This document shows, piece after piece, positions 1 to 8,602 of a stretch of DNA of 64,000 nucleotides. Origin of the DNA: CAYVAP01 sp964343195. Its GTDB lineage: Bacteria; Bacteroidota; Bacteroidia; J057. Each line of letters opens with the position of its first letter. The first letter of the stretch is position 1. The notes under the pieces were generated by a model. That model was not told the DNA's origin, ran no database searches, and saw nothing but the letters and a program-made list of their open reading frames with translations. The stretch is from assembly GCA_964343195.1 (NCBI GenBank), contig CAYFIR010000001.1, positions 62,001-126,000 on the forward strand, in the 5' to 3' direction. The translations under genes were made by a program, and so were the position numbers.

Positions 1-475
1 AATAGCTCATCGGTTTGCCCAGGTCCATTTCAAAGTGCCCTGGATCATATATGCTCTTGAATTCTCCTCCCCACTTAAATCCCAATTGCTTACCTAGCTT
101 TCCTATTTGGTTCCATAGTTTTACATCGTTCCATACCGGTTGTCCACTAGGCGTCATTGGAACCACATCGGCGGCCAGGCCATAGTTATGCCAACTTTGT
201 CCGCCTCTGGCATTTGTGAGACCTCCCTGATCAAATAGCCGATTTTGCTCTACCCATGACCTATATCCGGATGTTATCCGAAGCCTAATTCCAAGCTTGC
301 GCTCTGCTCTGTTGACTAACTGGCGAACTTTCTTAGCTACATCCGGATGCAGTCCTTTCAGCCGCTGCTCTGAAACAGGATCCCACAATGGTCCCATATC
401 AGTGGAAGAACTACCACTAAGGATCAGCGCTCCACCGACCAGCAACAACCCTATGCCTAAGTTTCCTGGTGTCAT
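1..475 (-). CDS. M15-family peptidase (VanY/endolysin type), membrane-anchored, partial
   Basis: The C-terminus runs off the window; 158 residues are visible. The N-terminus has a hydrophobic helix (about residues 6-20, rich in Gly/Leu). The M15 zinc-peptidase domain follows, with ligand motif SWHNYGLAADV (His96, Asp103) and GHFEM (His147, Glu149). The family cleaves D-Ala-D-Ala or L-Ala-D-Glu bonds in peptidoglycan, and viruses use it to enter or lyse cells. The start ATG (475-473) overlaps the stop of the upstream gene in an ATGA, indicating translational coupling. As the last visible gene of the virion block with a membrane anchor, it could be a virion-borne or lysis muramidase. The family call is secure; the precise bond cleaved is not. 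Confidence 0.9.
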   Translation of the reverse strand, partial: MTPGNLGIGLLLVGGALILSGSSSTDMGPLWDPVSEQRLKGLHPDVAKKVRQLVNRAERKLGIRLRITSGYRSWVEQNRLFDQGGLTNARGGQSWHNYGLAADVVPMTPSGQPVWNDVKLWNQIGKLGKQLGFKWGGEFKSIYDPGHFEMDLGKPMSY

Positions 476-813
476 AAGATTGGGATTATGGTTACAGACG
501 TGTCCTCTACTGGAGCATTTCTTGGCGTTACCAGCTTGCCCTCATGTCCCTGGAGGATAAGGTAATCCGTATTGAATACTGGTGCCCAGTGGAACCCTCC
601 TCTGATCTTGAGCTTTTCAAGAGATTCAAAGTCTAGCTTTTGCACCTCCATGGTAACGGCTGGAGGTGTTACCTCAATTTCCTCGATGACTTCAGACATG
701 GCTGTCTTTAGCTCCTCGATGGGAACCGTGTCGGGCTGCCTGAGCTGAATAAACAGCCCAGCACAGAGGCCAACAAGTAAGGCTATGACTGCTATCAGGA
801 TACTCTGCTTCAT
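472..813 (-). CDS. Small one-helix membrane protein of the provirus virion block
   Basis: Product of 113 aa with an N-terminal hydrophobic segment (about residues 3-24) followed by an acidic, Glu/Val/Pro-rich soluble part that ends hydrophobic. I do not recognise the family. The ATG at 813 is preferred over two upstream GTG codons because it overlaps the stop of the preceding gene (TGATG). It sits between another one-helix protein and the M15 peptidase, so a role in the viral membrane or in lysis (holin- or spanin-like) is possible but only inferred. Confidence 0.7.
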   Translation of the reverse strand: MKQSILIAVIALLVGLCAGLFIQLRQPDTVPIEELKTAMSEVIEEIEVTPPAVTMEVQKLDFESLEKLKIRGGFHWAPVFNTDYLILQGHEGKLVTPRNAPVEDTSVTIIPIL

Positions 814-1250
814 CACCACTGAAAATCAATTTGGTTCCACCTGAAATCTTTGTTCACGCTTTCCCTGCGTCCCTGATCGATGTACTCTTTGACAGCTTCC
901 GGAAGCGTCATTTTACGGCCAGTGAGCGGTGAATGCATATCGGTGATAGCTCGTTTGCCAAAGGCCAGGATCAGCTCATCTACATCTCCCTTGTTCCTCA
1001 TGTTGGCCAGGATACCGGTAACCTTGACCTGGTCAACATACCACCAGTCCTGAAACTCATTTTCAAGCTGGTCAGCCCAGACTGCGTACTGTTGCTTTGA
1101 GTAAGTTGGCTTTGGCGCTCCAGGTTGCTTGCGAGACCTGCGCGTTTCGCTGAGCGTGTCGGTGCCTCCGTCCTTTTTCTTTCTAAAAAGGAACAGTCCA
1201 CCTACGGCCAGTAGGATCCCAAGGGTAGTATCGCGGTCTGGAGCTTTCAT
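813..1250 (-). CDS. One-helix membrane protein, provirus virion block
   Basis: 145 aa. A short N-terminal helix (about residues 9-22, GILLAVGGLFLF) is followed by a basic stretch, a Ser/Pro/Lys linker and a folded C-terminal domain rich in Trp and Tyr (about residues 48-145). The GILLAVGG-type helix recurs in the LEA-domain and transglutaminase-like proteins of the same block, suggesting insertion in a common membrane. The start overlaps the upstream stop (TGATG). No family recognised. Confidence 0.75.
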   Translation of the reverse strand: MKAPDRDTTLGILLAVGGLFLFRKKKDGGTDTLSETRRSRKQPGAPKPTYSKQQYAVWADQLENEFQDWWYVDQVKVTGILANMRNKGDVDELILAFGKRAITDMHSPLTGRKMTLPEAVKEYIDQGRRESVNKDFRWNQIDFQW

Positions 1251-2038
1251 CAGGTCAGGTATTTAAGAGCTTTGTTCAAATCGTCTTCCGGAAGCCTTGC
1301 CAGCTTCTGGAGCTTCTCCGGATCTATGCCGGCCAGCTTTTCCACCAGGAGGACGGAGTCCATTCCGATCTTGTCCGCGATCGTGCCCATGTGCTGGGTG
1401 ATCGCTTCGGTAGCGTCCTCAGCTTGCTGCTGGTCAGCAGCTGCCGGAGCGCTTTGAGCCTGGTCATTATTGCCAATCTGCGCCGGCTGCTGTGGGCCTC
1501 TCAGCGCCCCCTTGAATCGTGATTTATCGAATAGCATTTCAATTCCTTGTTCTGCCAAAAATCCAACTTTTGATTCCCAGCTTCTGGCGTCTTTCACCTG
1601 GTCTTTCAACTCTGCGATTTCATCCAGGAGCTTCTGTTTTTCCTGCTCGGCCTTGTAGGCATTTAGCTCGGCCTGCATCTCCTTACGGAGCGCGTCTCTG
1701 AAGTCAGCCAATCCTCCAGCATCGATGCCGGCAATGCCGGCACTCTTTGCCCACTTTCCATTTCCCTCCTCGATGACCATCCTCAGATCCCTCGCTCCGT
1801 TGTGTCCCTTTGGGCCCGTCATCAGCCGGACCATATAGTTACCAGGTCCCAGGTCTTCACAAAACTCCAGGAAGAGCTTGGCGGCCTGGCCAGCGTCCAG
1901 CTCGAACTTGTCTACGTCAGAATAATCGACTGTCGAGAAACAGGCACGGTCATTAGTTCGGATCGTGCGTCCTTCATAAATGCTGACGTGCGCTCGCTTC
2001 GTCTTCTCGATCTGGCTGGCTATCTGGTCTGGTGTCAT
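1250..2038 (-). CDS. Unknown provirus protein with coiled-coil centre
   Basis: 262 aa, no signal peptide or membrane helix. The N-terminal half (1-110) looks globular. Residues about 118-150 are rich in Glu, Lys, Gln and Leu and look like a coiled coil. A Gln/Ala-rich linker (about 185-210) leads to a helical C-terminus. It lies seven bases after the 87-aa gene and overlaps the next gene by one base, so it belongs to the virion operon. A scaffold, spike-base or DNA-binding role cannot be distinguished from sequence alone. Confidence 0.75.
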   Translation of the reverse strand: MTPDQIASQIEKTKRAHVSIYEGRTIRTNDRACFSTVDYSDVDKFELDAGQAAKLFLEFCEDLGPGNYMVRLMTGPKGHNGARDLRMVIEEGNGKWAKSAGIAGIDAGGLADFRDALRKEMQAELNAYKAEQEKQKLLDEIAELKDQVKDARSWESKVGFLAEQGIEMLFDKSRFKGALRGPQQPAQIGNNDQAQSAPAAADQQQAEDATEAITQHMGTIADKIGMDSVLLVEKLAGIDPEKLQKLARLPEDDLNKALKYLT

Positions 2039-2044
2039 CGATGA

Positions 2045-2308
2045 TTATTTAAGGGTCCGGGTAATGATGCCCAACTTTGAGTTGCTATCTTTCGCTGCGA
2101 AAACAAATTCGTACCGGGTCCGGTCGATACCTCCCAGGCTGCCCAGCCTGAGCTCTTCTCCAGAGGTCAGGGTTATTGATCTGTTGATCGTTACGGCATT
2201 GGTCCCCTCGTTGCGGATAATGATCTCGTCAGCATTAAGCACAGCGTGCTCAATGCTCTTTCCCGCTGGAGGAGATATTGTCCAGATCCTAGTCTCGATC
2301 TCTTTCAT
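2045..2308 (-). CDS. Small beta-rich provirus protein
   Basis: 87 aa, with alternating hydrophobic residues through most of its length, consistent with a small beta-sandwich. It has no membrane segment or signal. Its start lies inside the end of the 129-aa gene (20-base overlap). It follows the large spike-like gene, so a minor capsid or vertex protein is possible. No family recognised. Confidence 0.65.
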   Translation of the reverse strand: MKEIETRIWTISPPAGKSIEHAVLNADEIIIRNEGTNAVTINRSITLTSGEELRLGSLGGIDRTRYEFVFAAKDSNSKLGIITRTLK

Positions 2309-2678
2309 AAACTACCTGAAGTTGAAGAGCTGTGTCATTGGCTACGGTAGATCCGGCACCAAACTCAATTTCTGATTTGGTCCAATCCACCTGGTCCATA
2401 TCGAGAGGGAGGAATACCAGGAGAGGCGTTCCAGGATTAAATCGAAGTGCGGCCAGGCCGATTTCGATCCGCGTGTCATTCTGCTTATCCTTCAACCTCA
2501 GATAAGCATTATCAGGACTGGCCAGCGTGATACCATTGATTGACTTACCTGAAGCAGGATAAGCGGCGATGCCGACAATTCTGCCGTGCTCAATGGTGGG
2601 CTGGTACTGGAGCTGATACTTCAGCTTGTTGGCGGTAAGTTCCACCTCCAGGACTTCGGTATATTGGATGTCTTTCAT
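2289..2678 (-). CDS. Beta-rich provirus protein, possible minor capsid component
   Basis: 129 aa, predominantly short beta-type stretches, no membrane segment. A stretch resembling a P-loop (YPASGKS, about residue 40-46) lacks the leading glycine and any Walker B, so it is not read as an ATPase. It starts six bases after the 1247-aa spike-like gene. Co-transcription with spike and capsid candidates suggests a virion protein. No family recognised. Confidence 0.7.
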   Translation of the reverse strand: MKDIQYTEVLEVELTANKLKYQLQYQPTIEHGRIVGIAAYPASGKSINGITLASPDNAYLRLKDKQNDTRIEIGLAALRFNPGTPLLVFLPLDMDQVDWTKSEIEFGAGSTVANDTALQLQVVYERDRD

Positions 2679-2684
2679 AATCTC

Positions 2685-5600
2685 TTAGTTGTCTATCCAC
2701 ATAGTTGAGAAATAGGTTTCATAAGTGCCTGTCTCGCTATTGTAGCGCTGGATTAGGATTCGTTGTTGACCTCCTCCGGTTGCTGTTCGATCAAAAAACT
2801 GTTGATCTCCTTTCTGGAGCAGTACCCTTGTCAGCTGGCTACTAATCGCAGCTACCCAAGCCACAGCATCAGAGTAATCAGAAAAGCCTCCAGAGTTATG
2901 AGCTCTGACTGTAGCGGAGTAAGATTTTCCGCTTGTCAGGCATGTCAGGTTGTAGGTCGTATCCGTCAGGCCTGCGTACAGGTTCCACAACACGCCAGCG
3001 CTGTCTATCCGGAGAGTGTAGCTGGTAGCGCCTCCGGTTGGTGTCCAGCTGGCGGTTGCTGTTGTGGTATCCACAGCGCTGACGGCCAGGCCGGTTGGCA
3101 CACCTGGTGCAATCGCTTCGGAGTACGTCGTGAAGCTAACAGCCGCGGACTTACTGCCACTATTGCCGGCAGCATCTACAGCCCTCAACTTAACGGCATA
3201 ACTGGTGCCGGCAGTAAGGCCTGTAATGGTCCAACCTAGTCCAGTGGTATCTCCCTGGTAGACATCTCCACCGCTCACCAGGTACACCTCGTAGGATATT
3301 GGCTGAGATGGATCTGACACAGCGCTCCAGGTTACGGTTGCTGTCGTGGTTCCAGGGTTCACTGTGATTCCTGTGACGTATCCAGGCGCTGTATTATCAT
3401 TCTCTGGGAGTGTCGTGGCAATGGCCTCAGCGCTCCAGGTTGCCGCATTTCCCTCACCATCTACGGCGCGTACGGTTACTGTGTAGTTCTCACCTGAAGC
3501 CAGTCCAGTGACTGTATAGCTGTAGGCCAATCCCACATTAAAAGTATCTGCATCAACGGCCAGCTGGTAGTAGCTGACTCCACTCGCGGCATCCGTAGCA
3601 GTATCCCAGGCAGCGGTAAAGCTGTTGGCTGTCTCGTTGCTGATTGTAGGAGCATCGATTGTGCTGGGAGGGGTAGCGTCAGCCTCAGCAGTTGTGAAGG
3701 CATAGCTCGATGATTTACTGCCACTATTATTGGCGCCATCCTTGGCACGGATCTTTACTCCGTAAGCAGTCGAGGCAGTAAGGCCCGTGATGGTCCAGCC
3801 CAGTCCTGTAGTGTCTCCCTGGAACACATCTCCACCATCAACCAGGTACACCTCATAGAGTACCGGCTGAGAAGGGTCGGGAACAGGGGGCCAGCTGATA
3901 GTTGCGGACGTGCTGGCCACAGTGATATATATGGTATCTACCGTGCCGGGCGCCGTAACGTCCGGAGCATCAGTTGTGAAGCTCACGGTTGCGGTATCGC
4001 TTTCATTTCCAACCCCGTCTCTGCTTACTACTCCAACTGTGTAGCCAGTCGAAGCAGTAAGTCCACTAAGGTCTGTTTTCAGTGCTGTGGTAGTCCTTAC
4101 AAGAGAGTCCCCAATCAGAACCTTGTAGGATACTCCACTGGGGTCAGAGGCTGCGCTCCAGCTGACGGTTGCGGATGTACTATAGGCCGTAACGCTCAAC
4201 CCCGTAACGGTGTCCGGTGCCAGGGTGTCCACGGTAGGAGTCCCATAGGTTACTCCATACTCGGTAAAGTAATTGTTTGAATAAACCACATCCTCATGCC
4301 AGTCGTACATGCCCTGTCCAGCTACGGATCCGCTCACAGATCGAAAGAATCCAGGGTCAAATCGGACCTTGATTTGTGTGCCAGCGCTGACGCTGCTGGG
4401 ATCGATAAAAACGGTATCTCCGGAAAAGGCCAAGTTGGATGCACTCAATGCCTCCAGCTGAGTTGTCCCGCTGTTGTAGATAAGTCCACTCCCTGAGCCG
4501 GATAATTCCATAGGCTCATTCCAGATCAGGTAAAGCGTGGTGTCACTCCCTCCAGCTGCTGGGTAAGTCTTCCGGATATAAGGATCCGATCCCTTAAACT
4601 GGTATTGAACTCCCATCCTGTGGTAGATCCGGGCCAGGCGCTCAGGAGATATCACCTTTACAAACTCCTCAGTAAGCGCTGAGCCGGCTACTCCAGTAAC
4701 TGTAATACTGCTCCCATTAGGCAGGGAGATAACACCATTAGTGGCACCGGTGATGCTCAGGTCTGAGTATTCCACTATGCTACCTTGCTGAGCGATCAGG
4801 ATCAGATCCGCACGGCGTACCCTTTCCGGCGTTGTTCGAAAGTTGGTGAAGGTTACTGTAGTTGTCGTATCGTCATCTACCTCAGGGACAAAGAAGACAT
4901 TTCCTCGGGGATTGTTGGTCGTAATGGTATGGGTTCCCGGATTTATCAGCATCCTGGCACCGTGCCCCATAGCTATGATATTCAGGGTGTTAAATCCCGC
5001 ATCCCCTACATAGGTTTCATATTGAGCATTTGGCGCATCTCTAAAGCCTGGTTTGTGATCGCTACCGGTATTCCTGAAGTCAAAGGTTCCATTTACTCCA
5101 GGGATTGATGCAAAGGAAAAGTCATACTCTCCGTAGGGCTTCAGGCCGGCCATGGTGCCGATCCATCCAGCATTTCGGCTGAGGACCTTAACCTCTCGAT
5201 GGTCAAAAGGTCGATAGCGCTCCAGCTCCTGGTGAGGACTGAGCACCTGTACCCTAATAGACAATAGCCGGTCAAATCCACCGTGACTAAATTCTGGATT
5301 ACTCTCTGTGGTATCTATCTCCACGTCCAGCGCTACACTGGAGGTATTCAGCGATGTTGCCCAGCTGTGCCTCATCCTTTCATCCTGCCAGGCACGTGCT
5401 CTAATGTTTGTGCACCCTTCGTGAAGCATGGCATAGCCCTGCCCTCCAGACCCTCGGTTGTGTGCTCCGTAGGCCCCACATTGGGTCAGGTATGCGTCTG
5501 CCACGAATGCAAACCAGAAGCCGGTTGATGGACTGTTGATTGTGCGGATACTGTCGATTCCGACACGTGCGGCATTTTCAAACTTTACAGCAGCTACCCC

Positions 5601-6428
5601 GGATCCATAGGCAGACCAACCAGAGGCATCATTGCTGTTTGTGCCTCCGGTTACTGTTCCCAGAAGTGAGGTATAATCCACGGAGAAGTTTCCGGAGATC
5701 GCTATGTTTTCGATTGGCCTCCAAACCCTGGCAACGGCCTGATCCGGATATATCAGCCAGCCAGCAGGGAATGCCGCTTTTCTATCCAGCTCTAAAGTGT
5801 CCCCTCTCACGGCTACAATCTTTGCAAGGGTAGCCATTCGGTGAACTTCTGTAGAGCTGACTATTACCTGGTTCCCGGATGGGTAGGTCATCGCCTCAGC
5901 ATATGCATCCAGTCTCACCCAGTCGCCAGCATAAAACCCAGAGGTAGAATTGAGCGTGAGCAAATAGCTATGCTCTGTCAGACCTCCGGTAATTGTCGAG
6001 CTTGTACCAGTGAGGCCTGTGCCTTTGAACTCAATAGCATAATTCCCCCACCCTGCTGAGAAGGTAGGAGAAAGGACCACCGCACCAGAGGCCTCCAGGC
6101 GGATATCTCCACGACTGATCTCTACTGGTTTTTCCCAGGTATAAGTTCCGGCAGCAAAGACAACCTTGGCTCCGGCTGCAGCTCCGTTAATAGCTGCCTC
6201 TATCTGGGCAGCAGTTTGGGCTGAGCTCACGTTTACCGTAGACCCTCCGCTGGCATAGTCGGTAAGGCCTGACCAGGTAAACCGGTATTCTGGCCTTACG
6301 ATTTCGTAGCGCCACACTCCTCCAAGGCTATGCTCATAACTGTCATACTTGACAGTCTGAGCATTAGCCTGGACCAATCCCATTAACAGGATCGGCAGCC
6401 AGAGCAGATATTTTTTCATGCGTGTCAT
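2685..6428 (-). CDS. Secreted-type spike protein: signal peptide, beta-helix, five Fn3 domains
   Basis: 1247 aa. The N-terminus (MTRMKKYLLWLP, cleavage likely after ANA) is a Sec signal peptide, unusual for a virion protein. Residues about 60-690 resemble pectate-lyase/right-handed parallel beta-helix proteins, with a phage-tailspike-like start (AQIEAAINGAAAGAKVVFAA). About 735-1195 holds five fibronectin type III domains with the usual WSA...DPS...YEVYL and TGLTAST.Y motifs. The last 50 residues are a separate Gln/Thr-rich tail. Fn3 domains 2 and 4 are nearly identical, indicating recent duplication. The start ATG overlaps the PKD gene stop (ATGA). It is probably a host-recognition or polysaccharide-degrading spike; the role is inferred from architecture and position. 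Confidence 0.85.
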   Translation of the reverse strand: MTRMKKYLLWLPILLMGLVQANAQTVKYDSYEHSLGGVWRYEIVRPEYRFTWSGLTDYASGGSTVNVSSAQTAAQIEAAINGAAAGAKVVFAAGTYTWEKPVEISRGDIRLEASGAVVLSPTFSAGWGNYAIEFKGTGLTGTSSTITGGLTEHSYLLTLNSTSGFYAGDWVRLDAYAEAMTYPSGNQVIVSSTEVHRMATLAKIVAVRGDTLELDRKAAFPAGWLIYPDQAVARVWRPIENIAISGNFSVDYTSLLGTVTGGTNSNDASGWSAYGSGVAAVKFENAARVGIDSIRTINSPSTGFWFAFVADAYLTQCGAYGAHNRGSGGQGYAMLHEGCTNIRARAWQDERMRHSWATSLNTSSVALDVEIDTTESNPEFSHGGFDRLLSIRVQVLSPHQELERYRPFDHREVKVLSRNAGWIGTMAGLKPYGEYDFSFASIPGVNGTFDFRNTGSDHKPGFRDAPNAQYETYVGDAGFNTLNIIAMGHGARMLINPGTHTITTNNPRGNVFFVPEVDDDTTTTVTFTNFRTTPERVRRADLILIAQQGSIVEYSDLSITGATNGVISLPNGSSITVTGVAGSALTEEFVKVISPERLARIYHRMGVQYQFKGSDPYIRKTYPAAGGSDTTLYLIWNEPMELSGSGSGLIYNSGTTQLEALSASNLAFSGDTVFIDPSSVSAGTQIKVRFDPGFFRSVSGSVAGQGMYDWHEDVVYSNNYFTEYGVTYGTPTVDTLAPDTVTGLSVTAYSTSATVSWSAASDPSGVSYKVLIGDSLVRTTTALKTDLSGLTASTGYTVGVVSRDGVGNESDTATVSFTTDAPDVTAPGTVDTIYITVASTSATISWPPVPDPSQPVLYEVYLVDGGDVFQGDTTGLGWTITGLTASTAYGVKIRAKDGANNSGSKSSSYAFTTAEADATPPSTIDAPTISNETANSFTAAWDTATDAASGVSYYQLAVDADTFNVGLAYSYTVTGLASGENYTVTVRAVDGEGNAATWSAEAIATTLPENDNTAPGYVTGITVNPGTTTATVTWSAVSDPSQPISYEVYLVSGGDVYQGDTTGLGWTITGLTAGTSYAVKLRAVDAAGNSGSKSAAVSFTTYSEAIAPGVPTGLAVSAVDTTTATASWTPTGGATSYTLRIDSAGVLWNLYAGLTDTTYNLTCLTSGKSYSATVRAHNSGGFSDYSDAVAWVAAISSQLTRVLLQKGDQQFFDRTATGGGQQRILIQRYNSETGTYETYFSTMWIDN

Positions 6429-7780
6429 ACGCTTACTGTAATGCTATCAATAAAGGTTGATTCCAGGCCGTTGGCATCGGTTACCGTTAGGCTCACGCTG
6501 TAGGTGCCATCTGTTGCCCAGTTGTGAGTTGGGTTTTGTTCGGAGCTGGTATTTCCATCTCCAAAGTCCCAAGCCCAGGTTTTTAGGGTGCCCTCCTTTG
6601 CCTCAGTCGCATCGGTAAAATCTCGGGAAAGACCGGATCCACTTGCTGAGAAGTCTGCAATCGGAGCGCGTGGAGCGGGTCCAGTGTATGGGACTGTGTA
6701 GTTAAGAGAAACAGTGTCAGTATTTCCGTTGTCATCTGTCACCTCCAGCTGGATGGGATATGTTCCATCAGCGGCATAGGTTACGCTTGGGTTCTGGCTG
6801 GTGCTGGTGGTTCCGTTACCAAAGTCCCAGGCCCAGCCAATGATCATGACTGCACCCTGTACAGACTTGTCTGTCAGGTTGAGGCTACGGGATCCTCCAG
6901 CGTTTGGAGTTACTCCAAACTGAGCATCTGGACTAGCAAAGGCACTGGCGGCAATCGTAACGGTTTTGCTTACGGTATCGGTCAGGCCATTGGCATCTGT
7001 TACCTCCAGGGTAATCTCGTAGGTGCCGGGAGTTGACCAGGACGCACCAGGATTCTGCTCTGTGCTATCGCTAGGGGTTCCGGACTGGATCTCCCAGCTA
7101 TACCCTATGATAGGAGCATCTCCTGGAGTGCTGGCATTAGTAAACTGTCGATTGGCTCCAGAGCCTGAAATCGAGAAGTCTGCCGTAGGCCCCGTATAGG
7201 TATTCTCTACCGTTACGCTCATCTGATAGCTATCAGAGAGTCCGTTGCCATCGGTTACCGTCAGTCGTACCTGCCGGGTGCCGGGTGTGGCATAGGCGTA
7301 AACAGGATTCTGGAGCGTGCTGGTATTCCCATCTCCAAACTCCCAGAGGTAGGAGGAAATCGCAGAATCGCCAGCACTCGATGCATCGGTAAAGGTAGCC
7401 TCCAGCTCATTTAGCGAAACGCTAAATCCTGCCGTTGGCCCTGTTGCAGCTGCGATGTCAATTTGTACCAGCTTGGTATCAGATAGGCCATTGCCATCGG
7501 TTACCGTCAGGCTGACATTAAATGTACCTCCCTGAGCGGGGAACGTATGGGAAGGGTCTTCAGCTGTGCTAGTAGTTCCATCTCCGAAATCCCAAGCCCA
7601 GGCCGCTATGGCTGAGTCGCCGGCGCTTGACGCATCAGTAAAATCCCGGGAGACACCGGTCCCAGAAACAGAGAAATCTGCCGTAGGTCCGGCAGGTTGC
7701 TCGATAGGCGTCCCGGCAGCCAATACACTGATTTCCCCTTTGAAAACGATTCGTAAGATTTGGCGTTCCTGCTCAGACAT
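6425..7780 (-). CDS. Protein of five tandem PKD domains, likely virion fibre
   Basis: 451 aa: about 30 N-terminal residues without a signal peptide, then five PKD-like beta-sandwich domains (roughly 32-110, 114-190, 197-277, 283-366, 373-451). They carry the repeated signatures WDFGDG, TSTxxxPxHTF and VSLTVTDGNGL. PKD domains usually mediate binding to proteins or polysaccharides. The gene lies just after the terminator behind the capsid candidate and is coupled by ATGA to the spike gene. A fibre or decoration protein made with the spike is the simplest reading. Lack of a signal peptide contrasts with its neighbour. Confidence 0.85.
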   Translation of the reverse strand: MSEQERQILRIVFKGEISVLAAGTPIEQPAGPTADFSVSGTGVSRDFTDASSAGDSAIAAWAWDFGDGTTSTAEDPSHTFPAQGGTFNVSLTVTDGNGLSDTKLVQIDIAAATGPTAGFSVSLNELEATFTDASSAGDSAISSYLWEFGDGNTSTLQNPVYAYATPGTRQVRLTVTDGNGLSDSYQMSVTVENTYTGPTADFSISGSGANRQFTNASTPGDAPIIGYSWEIQSGTPSDSTEQNPGASWSTPGTYEITLEVTDANGLTDTVSKTVTIAASAFASPDAQFGVTPNAGGSRSLNLTDKSVQGAVMIIGWAWDFGNGTTSTSQNPSVTYAADGTYPIQLEVTDDNGNTDTVSLNYTVPYTGPAPRAPIADFSASGSGLSRDFTDATEAKEGTLKTWAWDFGDGNTSSEQNPTHNWATDGTYSVSLTVTDANGLESTFIDSITVSV

Positions 7781-7808
7781 TTTTGACCTATTGAAATGAG
7801 AAATGGAG

Positions 7809-7838
7809 AAAAGGGTCAGCCTTCTACTGACCCTTTTT
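7809..7838 (-). terminator. Terminator behind the capsid candidate gene
   Basis: Hairpin GGGTCAG/CTGACCC (7813-7833) flanked by A and T runs, so it could act in both directions. It lies between the stop of the 226-aa gene and the start of the PKD gene on the minus strand. This would let the abundant capsid message be made in excess over the downstream fibre genes. Confidence 0.85.
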
Positions 7839-7860
7839 GAAATATGGATCTACTACTACT

Positions 7861-8541
7861 CTACACTCCGTTGTCGATTCCCTCCAGGAGGAAGCCGTCC
7901 AGGATCAGAGCTACCTTGTTGGTAGTACCAGAGGTAGCGTTGTCCAGGTCGATGCCCGTGTAGGTCGGGATCTCCAGGCGGAACTCGTTTTTCTTGCGGC
8001 CAAACAGCTTATAGCGGCCTGGCATCTCGATCAACCCATCAAATGGGTTTTGCTGATCATTGGCCACGGCAGGCGCTCCGGCAACGTTGGCACCAGCCTC
8101 CTGGAGCGTGTAGGTAGCGCGTTCCTGAGTCTCAGGCACCTGGCGGAACTTGCGGGTCCAGAAGTTGGAGGTAACGGTAACGTTATCCACCACAACGGCC
8201 ATGGCACCGTTATAGATGACCTCCAGGTCAGCGGGGGTACCGCCAGAGAAGGCCACTGGATTCGGATAGGTGTAAAGCTTTTCGCGGCCCTTCTGATCGT
8301 CATCTTCGGGGAAGATGAACAGGCCAAACATGAGCGCCACGAACACATCCGAACGAGACAGGAAGCGCTGAGGCAAAGCAGGCTGGGCCTGCTCACTCAG
8401 GAGGTTGAACTTATAGGTGGACTTGTTATTGTCCAGCTCAAGGTCTTGACGTAGAAAGCTAGGGCTTACTACGGCACCGGGATACTCACGACGAAGTTCA
8501 AGGAAAGCGTCACGGTATCGTGGAGAAATATCTGGAGTCAT
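7861..8541 (-). CDS. Candidate major capsid protein (beta-rich, 226 aa)
   Basis: 226 aa, no signal peptide or long hydrophobic helix, dominated by alternating beta-type segments, with an N-terminal helix (about 8-20). Its gene is isolated by a strong downstream terminator, as expected for the most abundant virion protein. It lies among membrane and basic virion-type proteins. The size fits a single jelly-roll or small HK97-like protein and is short for double jelly-roll capsid proteins. There is no recognisable sequence family, so the capsid role is an inference from position, composition and the terminator. Confidence 0.6.
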   Translation of the reverse strand: MTPDISPRYRDAFLELRREYPGAVVSPSFLRQDLELDNNKSTYKFNLLSEQAQPALPQRFLSRSDVFVALMFGLFIFPEDDDQKGREKLYTYPNPVAFSGGTPADLEVIYNGAMAVVVDNVTVTSNFWTRKFRQVPETQERATYTLQEAGANVAGAPAVANDQQNPFDGLIEMPGRYKLFGRKKNEFRLEIPTYTGIDLDNATSGTTNKVALILDGFLLEGIDNGV

Positions 8542-8602
8542 TTTGATTCAATGATTACGGTCAAATGATTGATTCATACATGGTTTGAGGCCTGTTCCCA
8601 GC

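Noticed and set aside
297..560. 87-aa rightward frame at the left edge
   Set aside because: Antisense to the M15 peptidase and to the next small gene.
2289..2678. P-loop-like YPASGKS in the 129-aa protein, possible packaging ATPase
   Set aside because: Lacks the first glycine, has no Walker B and is far too short.
7837..8454. 205-aa rightward frame
   Set aside because: Lies antisense over the capsid candidate, whose frame has better composition and operon context.
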